Assembly (NCBI RefSeq): GCF_026340255.1
Contig: NZ_JAPEPJ010000002.1
Coordinates: forward strand, 62,001-126,000
Length of the DNA: 64,000 nt
DNA from: Streptomyces sp. NBC_01408
GTDB lineage: Bacteria; Actinomycetota; Actinomycetes; Streptomycetales; Streptomycetaceae
Direction: 5' to 3'
Below, one piece after another: positions 1 through 8,703 of this stretch. The notes beneath the pieces are model-generated. The model saw only the letters and a program-made list of their open reading frames with translations. It did no database searches and was not told the origin of the DNA. Each line of letters starts with the position of its first letter. Position 1 is the first letter of the stretch. The translations under genes were made by a program, and so were the position numbers.

Positions 1-1116
1 GCCCCGCCACTCGGTCTCGGTGCGGGTGGTCCGGATCAGGTCGGGCACCACCGGGTACAGGCGCAGTGATTCCCGTACGCAGGCCCGCAGTCTGCGCAGT
101 TCGCCTCGGGCGGCGTCCCCCGCGGCCTCCGCGGCGGCCGCGTCCTGCTCGGCCGGGTGCGCGCCGAGCAGGAGCAGGGTGCGCAGCAGGGTGGCCGGCA
201 GGGACTCCATGGCCAGCAGCCACTGGCGGGCCTGGCCGAACGGGTCGGTGACGGCGTCGGGGCCGGTGTGCCGGGCCGCCCGCCCCAGGAGGGTGCCCGG
301 GCCGGCGTGGAGGGCGTACTCCCGGATGCGGCGTGCGGCGCGGGCCCGGCTCTTGGCCCGGGACTGCCCGAGCCAGCCCGCGAGTTCCTCGTCGGCGGCG
401 GCTGCGTCGCCGAGCACGATCCGGCGGGCGGCGCGGCCCATGGCGTGGCGGGCGCGGGCGAGTTCCAGGGTGCCGGAGGCGGTCAGGTGCCGGGCCTCCT
501 CGGCCACGGCCGTCAGGAAGGCGGCGCAGGAGGGGTGTACGGGGACGCCCGCGGCGAGCACCTCCTCGCTGGCCTGCCGCTGCTCGCGGCCGGGTCCGGC
601 GTGGGGGCAGCCGAGGCCGGCGGGCTGCGGCGGCTCGGCCGCGAGGACGCTCGCGGGTTCGGCGTAGAACCGGCGCACGTCCCCGGGGGCGAGGAGGACG
701 AGCACCGTCCGGCCGGAGCGGGCGCGGACGAGGACGGGCTCGTCTCCGCGCCGGGCCCGCAGAGCGCGCAGGACGGCGGCGGAGGAGCGGGCCGTGCCGG
801 GGCGGGGGCGGGTGGACGCGAAGCCGCGGACGAGGGCGGCGGCACGCGGAATCGATTCCTTTACGGATGTCCGCCGGCCGGGAGCCCCCGCGCCGAGGGA
901 CGGCACGGCCGGGCCCCGGTCCGCGACCGGTGTCCCGCCCCGGGGCGACCGACCGGCTCCCCCGGCGGCCGGGCGGGACCGGCCGTACCGGGCGGCGGGC
1001 GGACCGCTCCCCCGGGCGTCCCCGGGCGCGGGCCGCACCGGCAGCCAGGTGCGCTCCGCGAGGGCCCGCACCCGGGCCCTGAGCCCGTCGAGGGCGACCC
1101 CTTGGACCGTACGCAT
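1..1116 (-). CDS. Cytochrome P450, C-terminus cut off by the window edge
   Basis: The frame is open from an ATG at 1116 to the window edge (372 codons). GGAGG lies 7 nt upstream of the start (1124-1128). The family is recognised from the K-helix ExxR motif, ESLRLYP, with E349 and R352 encoded at 61-72. An I-helix-like segment precedes it (WLLAMESLPATLLRTL), in which the usual acid/Thr pair of AGxDTT is absent, as in some streptomycete P450s. The haem Cys loop would lie beyond the window, so it cannot be checked. Residues 1-85 are Arg/Gly/Pro-rich and match nothing I recognise. P450 similarity begins near residue 90. Expected role is a soluble haem mono-oxygenase of unknown substrate. No redox partner gene is visible nearby. 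Confidence 0.8.
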   Translation of the reverse strand, partial: MRTVQGVALDGLRARVRALAERTWLPVRPAPGDARGSGPPAARYGRSRPAAGGAGRSPRGGTPVADRGPAVPSLGAGAPGRRTSVKESIPRAAALVRGFASTRPRPGTARSSAAVLRALRARRGDEPVLVRARSGRTVLVLLAPGDVRRFYAEPASVLAAEPPQPAGLGCPHAGPGREQRQASEEVLAAGVPVHPSCAAFLTAVAEEARHLTASGTLELARARHAMGRAARRIVLGDAAAADEELAGWLGQSRAKSRARAARRIREYALHAGPGTLLGRAARHTGPDAVTDPFGQARQWLLAMESLPATLLRTLLLLGAHPAEQDAAAAEAAGDAARGELRRLRACVRESLRLYPVVPDLIRTTRTETEWRG

Positions 1117-1201
1117 CCGTGTACCTCCGCAGCGGGAACATCAACGGTCGGCGACATCGGCATCACCGTACGTCGCTCCCGCGGGCCGCGCGCCCCGAGC
1201 G

Positions 1202-1717
1202 CTACGGCAGGGGGCCGGGCTCGGCCGGCTGCGCGGCGGTGTCCAGTCCGGTGGTGAGGTACCCGGTGAAGTACGCGTTGTGCAGGGCCCACGGCGAGCG
1301 CCTGCGCCGCACGAGCGCGATGGCCTCGGCCGGGGCCAGGCCCCGGTCGATGAGGCACTGGGCGACGACGAGGCCGGAGCGGTTGTAGCCCGAGTGGCAG
1401 CGCACGAGCGTGGTGAGGCCGGAGTCGAGGGCGAGTCCCGCCGTACGGGCGAGGCGCTGGACCGTACGGAGCTGGGGGCCGGTGAGGGCCGCGTCGGGCA
1501 TCTCCGCCACCACGTGCTCGGCGGCCGGGCCGGGGCCGTGGCCGGGCCGGGTGAAGAGGCTGATGACGAGGCCGAACTCGTCCGCCACGACGGCGGGCCG
1601 CAGTTCACCCCCGGGGTCGGTCCAGACGTGCCCGCCCATCCAGAGGCCGGGCGCGACCTCGTCCCAGCGGGTGGTCGGGGCGGGCACGTCACGGTCGGGG
1701 CGACGGGTCTCGGTCAT
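1202..1717 (-). CDS. Cysteine-dependent (dual-specificity-like) protein phosphatase
   Basis: A 171-aa cytosolic protein with the C-x5-R phosphatase loop RCHSGYNRSG. C107 is the predicted nucleophile and R113 the phosphate-binding residue, followed by Ser. The residue before the Cys is Arg rather than the usual His. Length and fold signature (WDEVAPGLWMGG near the N-terminus, loop in the C-terminal half) suit small dual-specificity/tyrosine phosphatases common in Streptomyces. The ATG at 1717 is preceded by GGGAGG with about 9 nt spacing. Longer upstream reading frames lack coding character. It lies 85 nt downstream of the next minus-strand start (the P450) and 53 nt from the serine-hydrolase-like gene. 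The substrate is unknown. Confidence 0.85.
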   Translation of the reverse strand: MTETRRPDRDVPAPTTRWDEVAPGLWMGGHVWTDPGGELRPAVVADEFGLVISLFTRPGHGPGPAAEHVVAEMPDAALTGPQLRTVQRLARTAGLALDSGLTTLVRCHSGYNRSGLVVAQCLIDRGLAPAEAIALVRRRRSPWALHNAYFTGYLTTGLDTAAQPAEPGPLP

Positions 1718-1770
1718 CTGGTGCGGCCTCCCGGGGCAAGAGTCCGGATCGTACCCAGACACCGGCTCGT

Positions 1771-2508
1771 TCAGGCCGGGTCTGGGCGGAAGACCGCGTC
1801 CCGGAACGCGCTGCGGAGGGAGGTGGCGGGGCCGCCGCCGGGGAGCAGGAGGGCCCAGCGGCGGCGGCTCGGGCAGACCCAGAGGGCCGGGCCGCCGGGG
1901 GCCGGGCCGGGGTGGGCCCAGACACCGTGCGGGGCCGGGTGCCAGAGCAGGCCGCGGGCCGGGGTCAGCTCGCCGGTGCGGATGCGCAGGGATTCGGCGG
2001 CCCAGGCCCGGATGGCGCCCGCCGGGGAGACGACGTGGCGCAGGAAGCGGACCAGGTCGGCCAGGGGCGCGCGGAGGGTGCCCGCCTCGAAGCGGGTCCC
2101 GGTCATGCCGAGCGGCTGCCAGACGCGGGTGGCGGCGAGGTCGTGGAGGGGGCCACCGCCCAGGTGTTCGGCGAGGCCGGTGAGGGCGGCGGCCCCGTCG
2201 GAGTGGGTGAGCAGGTGGTGGGCGGTGGTGCCGGCGGGGATCCGGCTCGCGGCGGGGTCCCCGTAGGCGGCGAGCGGCGTGTGCAGCTGGAGCGTGCCCT
2301 CCTCGACGAGGCTTCCGATGACGGGCCACAGCGCGAGGACGGCGGCGAGCCCGCCGACGTCGAGGACCGCGTCCCCGTTTCCCGGGGAGTCCCGGGGGTG
2401 CGACCCCGCGTGGGTGCCTTCGGGGCCGCCGACCGCCCAGGCCGCCCCGGGGTCGGCGCGGCCCACGAGGGCCCTGATGTCCTCGGCCTGTTCGCTCAGG
2501 AGCGTCAT
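1771..2508 (-). CDS. Beta-lactamase-fold serine hydrolase homologue lacking the SxxK motif
   Basis: A 245-aa protein resembling class C beta-lactamase/esterase-family enzymes. The landmark LLTHSDG (family LLTHTSG) is present, and a HPGPAPGG segment sits where the HTG/KTG-type motif is expected. The region that normally holds the SxxK catalytic pair reads LAAVLALWPVIGSLVEEG, with no Ser-x-x-Lys. The protein is also short for the family (usually 350-400 aa) because its N-terminal part is compressed. It is therefore probably a non-catalytic or regulatory homologue, or a decaying gene. No signal peptide is visible. The start at 2508 has no strong Shine-Dalgarno. Confidence 0.65.
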   Translation of the reverse strand: MTLLSEQAEDIRALVGRADPGAAWAVGGPEGTHAGSHPRDSPGNGDAVLDVGGLAAVLALWPVIGSLVEEGTLQLHTPLAAYGDPAASRIPAGTTAHHLLTHSDGAAALTGLAEHLGGGPLHDLAATRVWQPLGMTGTRFEAGTLRAPLADLVRFLRHVVSPAGAIRAWAAESLRIRTGELTPARGLLWHPAPHGVWAHPGPAPGGPALWVCPSRRRWALLLPGGGPATSLRSAFRDAVFRPDPA

Positions 2509-2627
2509 GGTCGCCCACGTTAACGAGCCCGCCGCGACGGTCCGGGCACGTCCCCTCGCGCCCGGGCCCCCACCACCCGAATGCCGGTGGGGGCTGCCCG
2601 TCCCGATCGCCGCCCGGGACGGCCGAA

Positions 2628-2658
2628 GGGGGCGGGCGCCGTGTGGCGGCCCGCCCCC
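2628..2658 (-). terminator. Hairpin terminator after the subtilase gene
   Basis: GGGGGCGGGC (2628-2637) pairs perfectly with GCCCGCCCCC (2649-2658) around an 11-nt loop. It lies 85 nt past the stop of the subtilase gene and before the start of the next minus-strand gene. There is no U-run, as is usual in Streptomyces. Confidence 0.6.
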
Positions 2659-2742
2659 TCGGGGTGCGCGGTCAGGGAGCAGGGAGTGTCGTCAAAGTGG
2701 CGGCGGCCGCCCGTGGGCCCGACGGGACTTCGACGACACGGC

Positions 2743-5700
2743 CTAACCCTGGTCGGGGCGGTCGGTCACCCGGAGGGTGTTCAGCAGGGGCTTGCCGAAG
2801 CCGCTGTGGGTGACGAAGCGGACGTTGAGCACGCCGTCCGTGACGGTGACCGTGTACGTGCGGGTCAGGGCCTTGTACGTGCCCGCCTCCAGGGAGATGT
2901 CCAGGGAGGGCAGGATCTGGGTGCCCTCGGCCAGGACGTCGAAGACGCGCTTGTCCGGCTTGGTGGAGGAGAGCTCCGCGAAGCCCAACTCCACCGTGTA
3001 GGTGCCGTTCGGGACGTTGTCGAAGCGGTACTCGTACATGCCTTCACGGGCGTTGCGGAACAGCCGCTGGTCGTCCGTTCCGGCGATCGTGCGGCCAGTG
3101 GACTGTACGGAGGCGTTGCCCTGGTAGCCGTAGGAGCCCGGGGTGTACTTCCGGTCCGGGGACCAGCTGTCGCCCACGGTGTCCGTGCCCGCGTAGTCGG
3201 AGCCCGCGTCCAGGGCGACCTGGTAGCGGGGCACGACGACCTTGACGGGGACGGTGAGGACCGGGGTCCGGCCGCTCGCCGAGGTGATCTTCAGGTCAGC
3301 GGTCAGGACCGTCCCCGGGGCCAGGCCCGTGGTGTCCACCGCGAGGCCAACCGGGGTCTTGGCGCCCGTCGGGAGGTTCCCGGTGGCGGGCGCCGCCGTC
3401 AGCCAGGCCGCGTCCTCGGCGACCGTGAAGTCCGTGCCGAGGCCCGGGTTGGTCAGGTCGAGGGTGCGGGTCCGCTTCTGGTCCGCCGGGAGGACGACCT
3501 CCACGGACGGCTTGGACGCCGTCACCCGGCCGGTGCGCAGCGACTGCGTCACCATGGTGACGTCGGCGGCCTTGACGTCCACCGTCGCCTGCCCGGACTC
3601 GTACTGCGGCGCGGCGAGGGAGACGGCCCGCGAGCCCGACGGGCTCTGGACGACGTATCCGCCGTCCGCCGCCGTGGTCGCCGACACCGCCGAGTCGCCG
3701 GTGCCCACCGTGACGGTGGCGCCCGCGACGCCGTTGCCGTCGTTGGCGTCGAGGACCCGGCCGGCCACGACGCCGCTCTTGGTGGTCCGGAAGCCGATGG
3801 ACAGGCCCTCCGAGATGACCGCGGTGTTGAAGGAGTACTTGAAGGCGTCGGTCCCGGTCGCGTTCTCCACGCCGACCGTGGCCGTGGAGCCGCCCTTGAT
3901 GCCGGTTCCGCCGGTGCCCTTGTAGTGGTAGGTCACGGTGCCGTCCTCGCCGATCGCCGCCGAGAAGGAGAACTTCTCGGTCTGCGCCGACCAGTGGGCC
4001 ACCTCGCGCCACTCGATGACGTAGCTGCGGTGCGGGGCGGTGCCGGTGACGGCGGTGAAGACGCCGGAGCCGCTGCCCGCCGCGCCGACGACCAGGTCGT
4101 CCCAGAACGGGTACAGGGCCGCGTTGGGCGTGGCCGTGCTCGGGATGTCCCCGTTGATGTCACCGGTGTTGTTGCCGCCGAAGCTGACCGTGCCGTTCGT
4201 CCCGATCCAGGCCTGGCCGTACGTCTTTCCGTACAGCGGCAGCGGGAAGGGGAGCTCGACGCGCTCGGTGGTGTTGTCGCCGGTCAGCGCGAGCTGGCGG
4301 CTCCCCGCGGGGTACGGGCGGCCGCCCGCGGCGGCGCAGGCGTAGCCGTAGCCGTCGGTGCGCTCGGGGAGGTTCACGGCGACGGTGGCGTCGCCGCCCA
4401 GGGTGACCTTGGCCGTGCCGCCGGTGACGCACCGGGACGCGTGGGTGGCGTTCACGTCGTAGGTGCCGTGGGGCAGGGTGACCTCGAAGCGGCCCTGCGC
4501 GTCGGTGGTCGCGGTCACCGGGGTGTCCACGACGGTGACGGAGGCGCCCGCGGCGGGGCCGGCGGCCGAGGAGACCGTGCCGGTGAGCTTGCCGGAGGGG
4601 GCCTGGGCGAGGGTGAAGTCGCCGGTGGCGGTGGCGTTCTCGGTCACCTTCGCCGCCGCCGTCTGCTGCCCGTATCCGAACTTGGCGGCGGTCAGGGTGT
4701 AGTCGCCCACTGAGAGGGCGGCGAAGCCGTAGCTGCCGTCGGCCGCGGTGGTCGTCGTACGGTCGATCGGACCGTCGGCGGTGATCCGGACGCCCGCGAC
4801 GGGCTCGCCGCCACCGGAGCGTACGGTGCCGCCGAGGGCGCCGAGGGCGCCGCGCGGGGCGGAGTTCACGGCGGCGAGCACGTCGAGCTTGCCCTCGCCG
4901 AAGACGTTGTTGTCGGCGGGGCTGCCGCCGCACTGGCTGCTGTCGGTGTCCTGCGCGGTGCCGTCCAGCAGGGACTCGGTCTGCGCGATGTCGCCTTCGA
5001 GGGCGGGCGCGGCGGACCAGAGCAGGGCCACGGCGGCCGCGGTGTGCGGCGAGGCCATGGAGGTGCCGGAGAAGGCCTCGTACCCGCCGCCGGGGACGGA
5101 GGAGCGGACGTTCACACCGGGGGCGGCGATGTTCGGCTTGAGGATGCCGCCGGGGCCCGCGCCGCGCGAGGAGAAGGGTGCGATCGCGTTGTTGATGTCG
5201 AAGGCACCGGAGCTGTATGAGCTCGCGTAGTCGCCGGGCGAGCCGCTGGTGGAACAGCCCGGTCCGGAGTTCCCGTTGGAGAAGGCCGGGAAGATGCCCG
5301 CCGCGCGCCAGGTGCTGACGATCTCCTGGTACCAGGTGTCGCCGCCCGAGCCGCCCCAGGAGTTGTTGACGATGTGCGGGGCCAGGTCGGGGCGCGGGTT
5401 CTGGCCGTTCAGGTCGGTCGGGGCGACGATCCACTGGCCGGAGGCGAGGAGGGAGGCCTCGGAGCAGGAGTTGGACTCGCAGCCCTTGGCGGCGATCCAC
5501 CGGGCGCCGGGGGCCACGCCGATCTTGTTGGCGCCGCCGTCGTCACCGACCATGGTGCCCATGGTGTGGGTGCCGTGGTCGTTGTTGTCGCACGGCGCGG
5601 CGGTGGAGCAGACTCCCGCGGGGTCGAACCAGTTGTGGTTGTGGTCGTAGGACCCGTCCGCGTTCTTGCCGCGGTACTGGTTGGCCACGGCCGGATGCGT

Positions 5701-6306
5701 GTGGTCCACGCCGCTGTCGATGTTGGCGACGACGATGCCCTCGCCGCGGACGCCGAGTTGGTCCCACACCTGCGGCGCCTTGATCCGGTCGATGTTCCAT
5801 TCGACGGCGTCGGCGACGGCCTTCTCCCGGCTGCCTTCGGCGGGCTTGGGGAGGGTGACCTTGTCGTCGGCGTCGATCCGGGAGACCTCGGGACGCTGGG
5901 CCAGGGCCCCGGCCAGCTTCTCGCTGCCGACGACGCGCACGGCGTTCACGATCCAGTACGAGGTGTACTCGGCCTTGGCGCCTTCCAGCGCCTTGACGAC
6001 CTCGGCCTGACTGCGCGCGGCGTGGTCCTTCTTGACCCGCAGAACCGTTTCCGCCTTGGCGGCGCGGGTCTGCTGCTCACCCGCGGCGGTCAGGTCGGCG
6101 GCGCTGTCGAGGTAGACCCAGAAGACGGCCTTCGCGGAGCCGTCGAGCTGGGCGCGCAGCTTGGGTTCGATCTTGCGCTCGGCCGCACTCGGGGCGGGGC
6201 CGGGCTCCGGCGCGGCGGCGGCGACACCCGCGCCGAGGGGGAGCAGCAGGACCGAGCTGAGGGCGGCGAGCGCCGCGCGTAAGGGTCGTCTGTTGCGTTG
6301 GGCCAC
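2743..6306 (-). CDS. Secreted S8 subtilase with regulatory-like repeats and malectin-like C-terminus
   Basis: An 1187-aa secreted protease. A GTG at 6306 was chosen because GAGGAG lies about 8 nt upstream and it is followed directly by a signal peptide (NRRPLRAALAALSSVLLLPLG, cleavage near residue 32). A propeptide-like region runs to about 165. The subtilisin triad is D197 (NIDSGVDH), H244 (DHGTHTMG) and S416 (FSGTSMASPH), with an oxyanion Asn near 314. From about 485 onward there are several carboxypeptidase-regulatory-like/Ig-type beta domains. The last ~150 residues look malectin-like (ALDAGSDYAGTDT), a carbohydrate-binding fold. Expected role is extracellular protein breakdown, perhaps anchored to glycans. 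It is monocistronic, with a terminator at 2628-2658. Confidence 0.92.
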   Translation of the reverse strand: MAQRNRRPLRAALAALSSVLLLPLGAGVAAAAPEPGPAPSAAERKIEPKLRAQLDGSAKAVFWVYLDSAADLTAAGEQQTRAAKAETVLRVKKDHAARSQAEVVKALEGAKAEYTSYWIVNAVRVVGSEKLAGALAQRPEVSRIDADDKVTLPKPAEGSREKAVADAVEWNIDRIKAPQVWDQLGVRGEGIVVANIDSGVDHTHPAVANQYRGKNADGSYDHNHNWFDPAGVCSTAAPCDNNDHGTHTMGTMVGDDGGANKIGVAPGARWIAAKGCESNSCSEASLLASGQWIVAPTDLNGQNPRPDLAPHIVNNSWGGSGGDTWYQEIVSTWRAAGIFPAFSNGNSGPGCSTSGSPGDYASSYSSGAFDINNAIAPFSSRGAGPGGILKPNIAAPGVNVRSSVPGGGYEAFSGTSMASPHTAAAVALLWSAAPALEGDIAQTESLLDGTAQDTDSSQCGGSPADNNVFGEGKLDVLAAVNSAPRGALGALGGTVRSGGGEPVAGVRITADGPIDRTTTTAADGSYGFAALSVGDYTLTAAKFGYGQQTAAAKVTENATATGDFTLAQAPSGKLTGTVSSAAGPAAGASVTVVDTPVTATTDAQGRFEVTLPHGTYDVNATHASRCVTGGTAKVTLGGDATVAVNLPERTDGYGYACAAAGGRPYPAGSRQLALTGDNTTERVELPFPLPLYGKTYGQAWIGTNGTVSFGGNNTGDINGDIPSTATPNAALYPFWDDLVVGAAGSGSGVFTAVTGTAPHRSYVIEWREVAHWSAQTEKFSFSAAIGEDGTVTYHYKGTGGTGIKGGSTATVGVENATGTDAFKYSFNTAVISEGLSIGFRTTKSGVVAGRVLDANDGNGVAGATVTVGTGDSAVSATTAADGGYVVQSPSGSRAVSLAAPQYESGQATVDVKAADVTMVTQSLRTGRVTASKPSVEVVLPADQKRTRTLDLTNPGLGTDFTVAEDAAWLTAAPATGNLPTGAKTPVGLAVDTTGLAPGTVLTADLKITSASGRTPVLTVPVKVVVPRYQVALDAGSDYAGTDTVGDSWSPDRKYTPGSYGYQGNASVQSTGRTIAGTDDQRLFRNAREGMYEYRFDNVPNGTYTVELGFAELSSTKPDKRVFDVLAEGTQILPSLDISLEAGTYKALTRTYTVTVTDGVLNVRFVTHSGFGKPLLNTLRVTDRPDQG

Positions 6307-6423
6307 GTGTGGTCTCCTCGGACGCCGTGTGCAGGATGTGCGGAAAGGGCGTGCGTGACGTGCGCGGGTCATGGTGGAGGAGTAGTCATGGCCATTACAA
6401 GAGGGCCAAACCAGCCGCCACGA

Positions 6424-6722
6424 CTTCCGAAGCCCGACCGTGGGGCGGGGACGCGCAGGAGGGTCCCCGCAGGACGAGCGCGCAACCCGGGCCGGGCATG
6501 CGCAGCCAGGGCTCAGTGCGCCAGCCGAGGAGACACTCCGGAGCGGCACCGACCCACACCGCCACGGCTGACACCGGGCCCCGCTTCCGAAGCCCGGCCG
6601 TGGGGCGGCGACGCGCAGGAGAGTCCCCGCAGGACGAGCGCGCAACCCGGGCCGGGCATGCGCAGCCAGGGCTCAGTGCGCCAGCCGAGGAGACACTCCG
6701 GAGCGTCCCCGACCCACACCCC
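6424..6722. repeat. Two tandem copies of a ~140-bp direct repeat, 160-bp period
   Basis: The block starting at 6424 (CTTCCGAAGCCC...) recurs at 6584 with only scattered substitutions over about 140 bp, ending in GACCCACACC. The stretch 6307-6894 (588 bp) holds this duplication, a hairpin and probably the promoters of the divergent subtilase and MFS genes. I see no convincing gene in it. Confidence 0.9.
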
Positions 6723-6763
6723 GCCAAGCCCCCGCAGGGGCCAAGGCCAAACCCAGCCCCGCC

Positions 6764-6798
6764 GGCGATTGAGGCGCGGGGTCCGGGGCGGAGCCCCG
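6764..6798. repeat. Streptomyces-type intergenic GC element with hairpin
   Basis: A GATTGAGGCGCGGGG stretch is followed by a tight hairpin, CGGGGC-GGA-GCCCCG (6784-6798). From memory, this GATTGAGGCGCGGGGTCCGG family is very frequent between Streptomyces genes. Its function is unknown to me; it may act as a weak terminator. Confidence 0.5.
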
Positions 6799-6894
6799 TG
6801 CAGCCGCGCCGCACACGCACACACCGCCGAGCCCCCCGCAGGGGCAGGGGCCCGCCAGGTGGCTGGACCCGGCCGCGCGCGCCAGCCTGAAGTC

Positions 6895-8523
6895 ATGACC
6901 GCGACGCCCGGCGAACCCGCCTCCACCCCCGGCGTGCCTGCGACACCCGGGCCGCGCTCCGGCGCCGGCCCAGGGCCGGACCCCGGAGGCGGGGTCCGGC
7001 TGGGCACCGCGCGGGGCCGGTGGATCGTGCTGACCACCGTGCTCGGGTCGAGCATGGCGCTGCTGGACTCGACCGTGGTCAACGTCGCGCTCCCCCGCAT
7101 CGGCGAGGACCTCGGCGCCGACCTGGCCGTCCTGCAGTGGACCGTCAACGCCTACCTGCTGACCCTGGCCGGACTGATCCTCGTCGGCGGGGCGCTCGGC
7201 GACCGTTTCGGGCGGCGCCGGATCTTCGTGCTGGGCGTGGTCTGGTTCGCCGTCGGCTCCCTGCTGTGCGGCCTCGCACCGAACGCCGGGGTCCTGATCG
7301 GCGCCCGGGCCCTCCAGGGCGTCGGCGGGGCGCTGCTGACGCCCGGCTCCCTCGCCCTGATCCAGGGCTCGATCCACGCCGAGGACCGTGCCCGGGCGGT
7401 GGGCCTGTGGTCGGGGCTGGGCGGTGTGGGCGCGGCCGTGGGGCCGTTCCTCGGCGGCTGGCTGGTGGACGGGCCCGGCTGGCGCTGGGTGTTCCTGCTG
7501 AACGTGCCGCTGGCCGCGCTGTGCGTCCCGGTAGCGCTGCGGCACGTACCGGAATCACGGGATCCGCACGCGCACGGGCGGTTCGACGTGCTCGGCGCGG
7601 CACTCGGCGCTTCGTCGCTGGCGCTGATCACCTACGCCCTGATCGAGGCCCGGGCCGGAACCGCGCTGGTCGTGGCCGCCGCGGTGGGCGGGGTCGTGCT
7701 GGCCGCGCTGTTCGTGTGGGTGGAGCGCAGGCGGGCCGATCCGATGGTGCCGCCGGAGATCTTCGCCTCCCGGCAGTTCACGGCCGTCAACCTGGTCACC
7801 CTGTGCGTGTACGCGGCCTTCGGCGGCTTCTTCTTCCTGGTCGTCCTCCAGCTCCAGGTGGTCTCCGGCTACTCAGCGCTGCAGGCCGGGGCCGCGCTGC
7901 TGCCGACGACCGTGCTGATGCTGCTGCTGTCGGCCCGCTCCGGGGAACTCGGCGAGCGGATCGGCCCGCGGATCCCGCTCACGGTGGGGCCGCTGCTGTG
8001 CGCCGCCGGGACGCTGCTCATGCTGCGGGTGGGGCCGCAGGCCTCGTACGGACAGGACGTGCTGCCCGCGCTGCTGGTGATGGGGATGGGGATGGTGGCC
8101 CTGGTGGCCCCGCTGACCTCGGCCGTCCTGGCCTCGGTTGACCCCGGCCGGGCGGGCCTCGCCAGCGGGATCAACAACGCCGCGGCGCGCGCGGCCGGGC
8201 TGCTCGCGGTGGCGGCGCTGCCCCTGCTGTCCGGGATGGGGCCGGAGGCGTACCGCTCGGCGGAGCAGTTCGACGCCGCCTTCGACCGGGCCATGCCCTG
8301 GTGCGCGGGGATGCTCGTGGCCGGCGCCGCCGTGGCCTGGGCGACCGTACGGACTCCCGCGCCCGGCGGGTTCCAGCCGGAGTGCCGTACGCACTGCGCG
8401 ATGACCTCACCGCCGCTCGAACCCTCCCAGGCCGAGCCCTCGCAGGCCGAACCCTCGCGGGCCGAACCCTCCCAGGCCGAACGCCCGCCGGGCGAGCCGC
8501 CTCCGCCGACGGATCCACGGTGA
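6895..8523 (+). CDS. MFS drug-resistance transporter, DHA2 (EmrB/QacA-like)
   Basis: A 542-aa inner-membrane drug:H+ antiporter-type protein with a 14-TM pattern. The first helix contains SMALLDSTVVNVALP, the family D1 signature. Motif A is GALGDRFGRRRIF, and motif C is in helix 5 (GVGAAVGPFLGGWL). The ATG at 6895 precedes a Pro/Gly-rich cytosolic leader of about 35 residues. A longer frame from 6298 runs through the intergenic repeats and was rejected. The C-terminus ends in an odd tandem Glu-Pro-Ser-Gln-Ala tail encoded by four 15-bp repeats (8420-8480). No adjacent TetR/MarR regulator is present, so the substrate cannot be predicted. Confidence 0.93.
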   Translation: MTATPGEPASTPGVPATPGPRSGAGPGPDPGGGVRLGTARGRWIVLTTVLGSSMALLDSTVVNVALPRIGEDLGADLAVLQWTVNAYLLTLAGLILVGGALGDRFGRRRIFVLGVVWFAVGSLLCGLAPNAGVLIGARALQGVGGALLTPGSLALIQGSIHAEDRARAVGLWSGLGGVGAAVGPFLGGWLVDGPGWRWVFLLNVPLAALCVPVALRHVPESRDPHAHGRFDVLGAALGASSLALITYALIEARAGTALVVAAAVGGVVLAALFVWVERRRADPMVPPEIFASRQFTAVNLVTLCVYAAFGGFFFLVVLQLQVVSGYSALQAGAALLPTTVLMLLLSARSGELGERIGPRIPLTVGPLLCAAGTLLMLRVGPQASYGQDVLPALLVMGMGMVALVAPLTSAVLASVDPGRAGLASGINNAAARAAGLLAVAALPLLSGMGPEAYRSAEQFDAAFDRAMPWCAGMLVAGAAVAWATVRTPAPGGFQPECRTHCAMTSPPLEPSQAEPSQAEPSRAEPSQAERPPGEPPPPTDPR

Positions 8524-8579
8524 GGGCGCGGCCCGTCGCGGCGCCGGCACCTCTCATCCCCCTTCCACCGGAGGTTCGC

Positions 8580-8672
8580 ATGAACCCAAGCCGTAGGACC
8601 CTGCTGCGATCGGCGGGCGCCGGCATCGGGGGCATCCGCTGCTCGACGATGCAGCAGCCGGCCGCGACGTAG
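8580..8672 (+). CDS. 30-aa ORF resembling a truncated twin-arginine signal
   Basis: A 30-codon ORF with a textbook ribosome site (CCGGAGG, 5 nt before the ATG). The peptide starts MNPSRRTLLRSAGAGIGG, which looks like a Tat signal n-region and h-region start, then continues IRCSTMQQPAAT and stops. It may be a leader peptide for the gene at 8704, a small translated peptide, or the relic of a Tat-exported protein. The RBS is stronger than that of either flanking gene, which argues that it is translated. Confidence 0.45.
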   Translation: MNPSRRTLLRSAGAGIGGIRCSTMQQPAAT

Positions 8673-8703
8673 CGGAGCGCGGACACCTGGCCCCGGGCAC
8701 ACC

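Noticed and set aside
2581..4713. 710-codon open frame on the plus strand opposite the subtilase gene
   Set aside because: It mirrors the codon periodicity of the real minus-strand gene, and its composition (Arg/Gly/Val/Asp-rich, no domain) is that of an antisense shadow.
6298..6894. In-frame upstream extension of the MFS gene
   Set aside because: It runs through the tandem intergenic repeats, lacks coding bias and adds residues unlike any transporter N-terminus.
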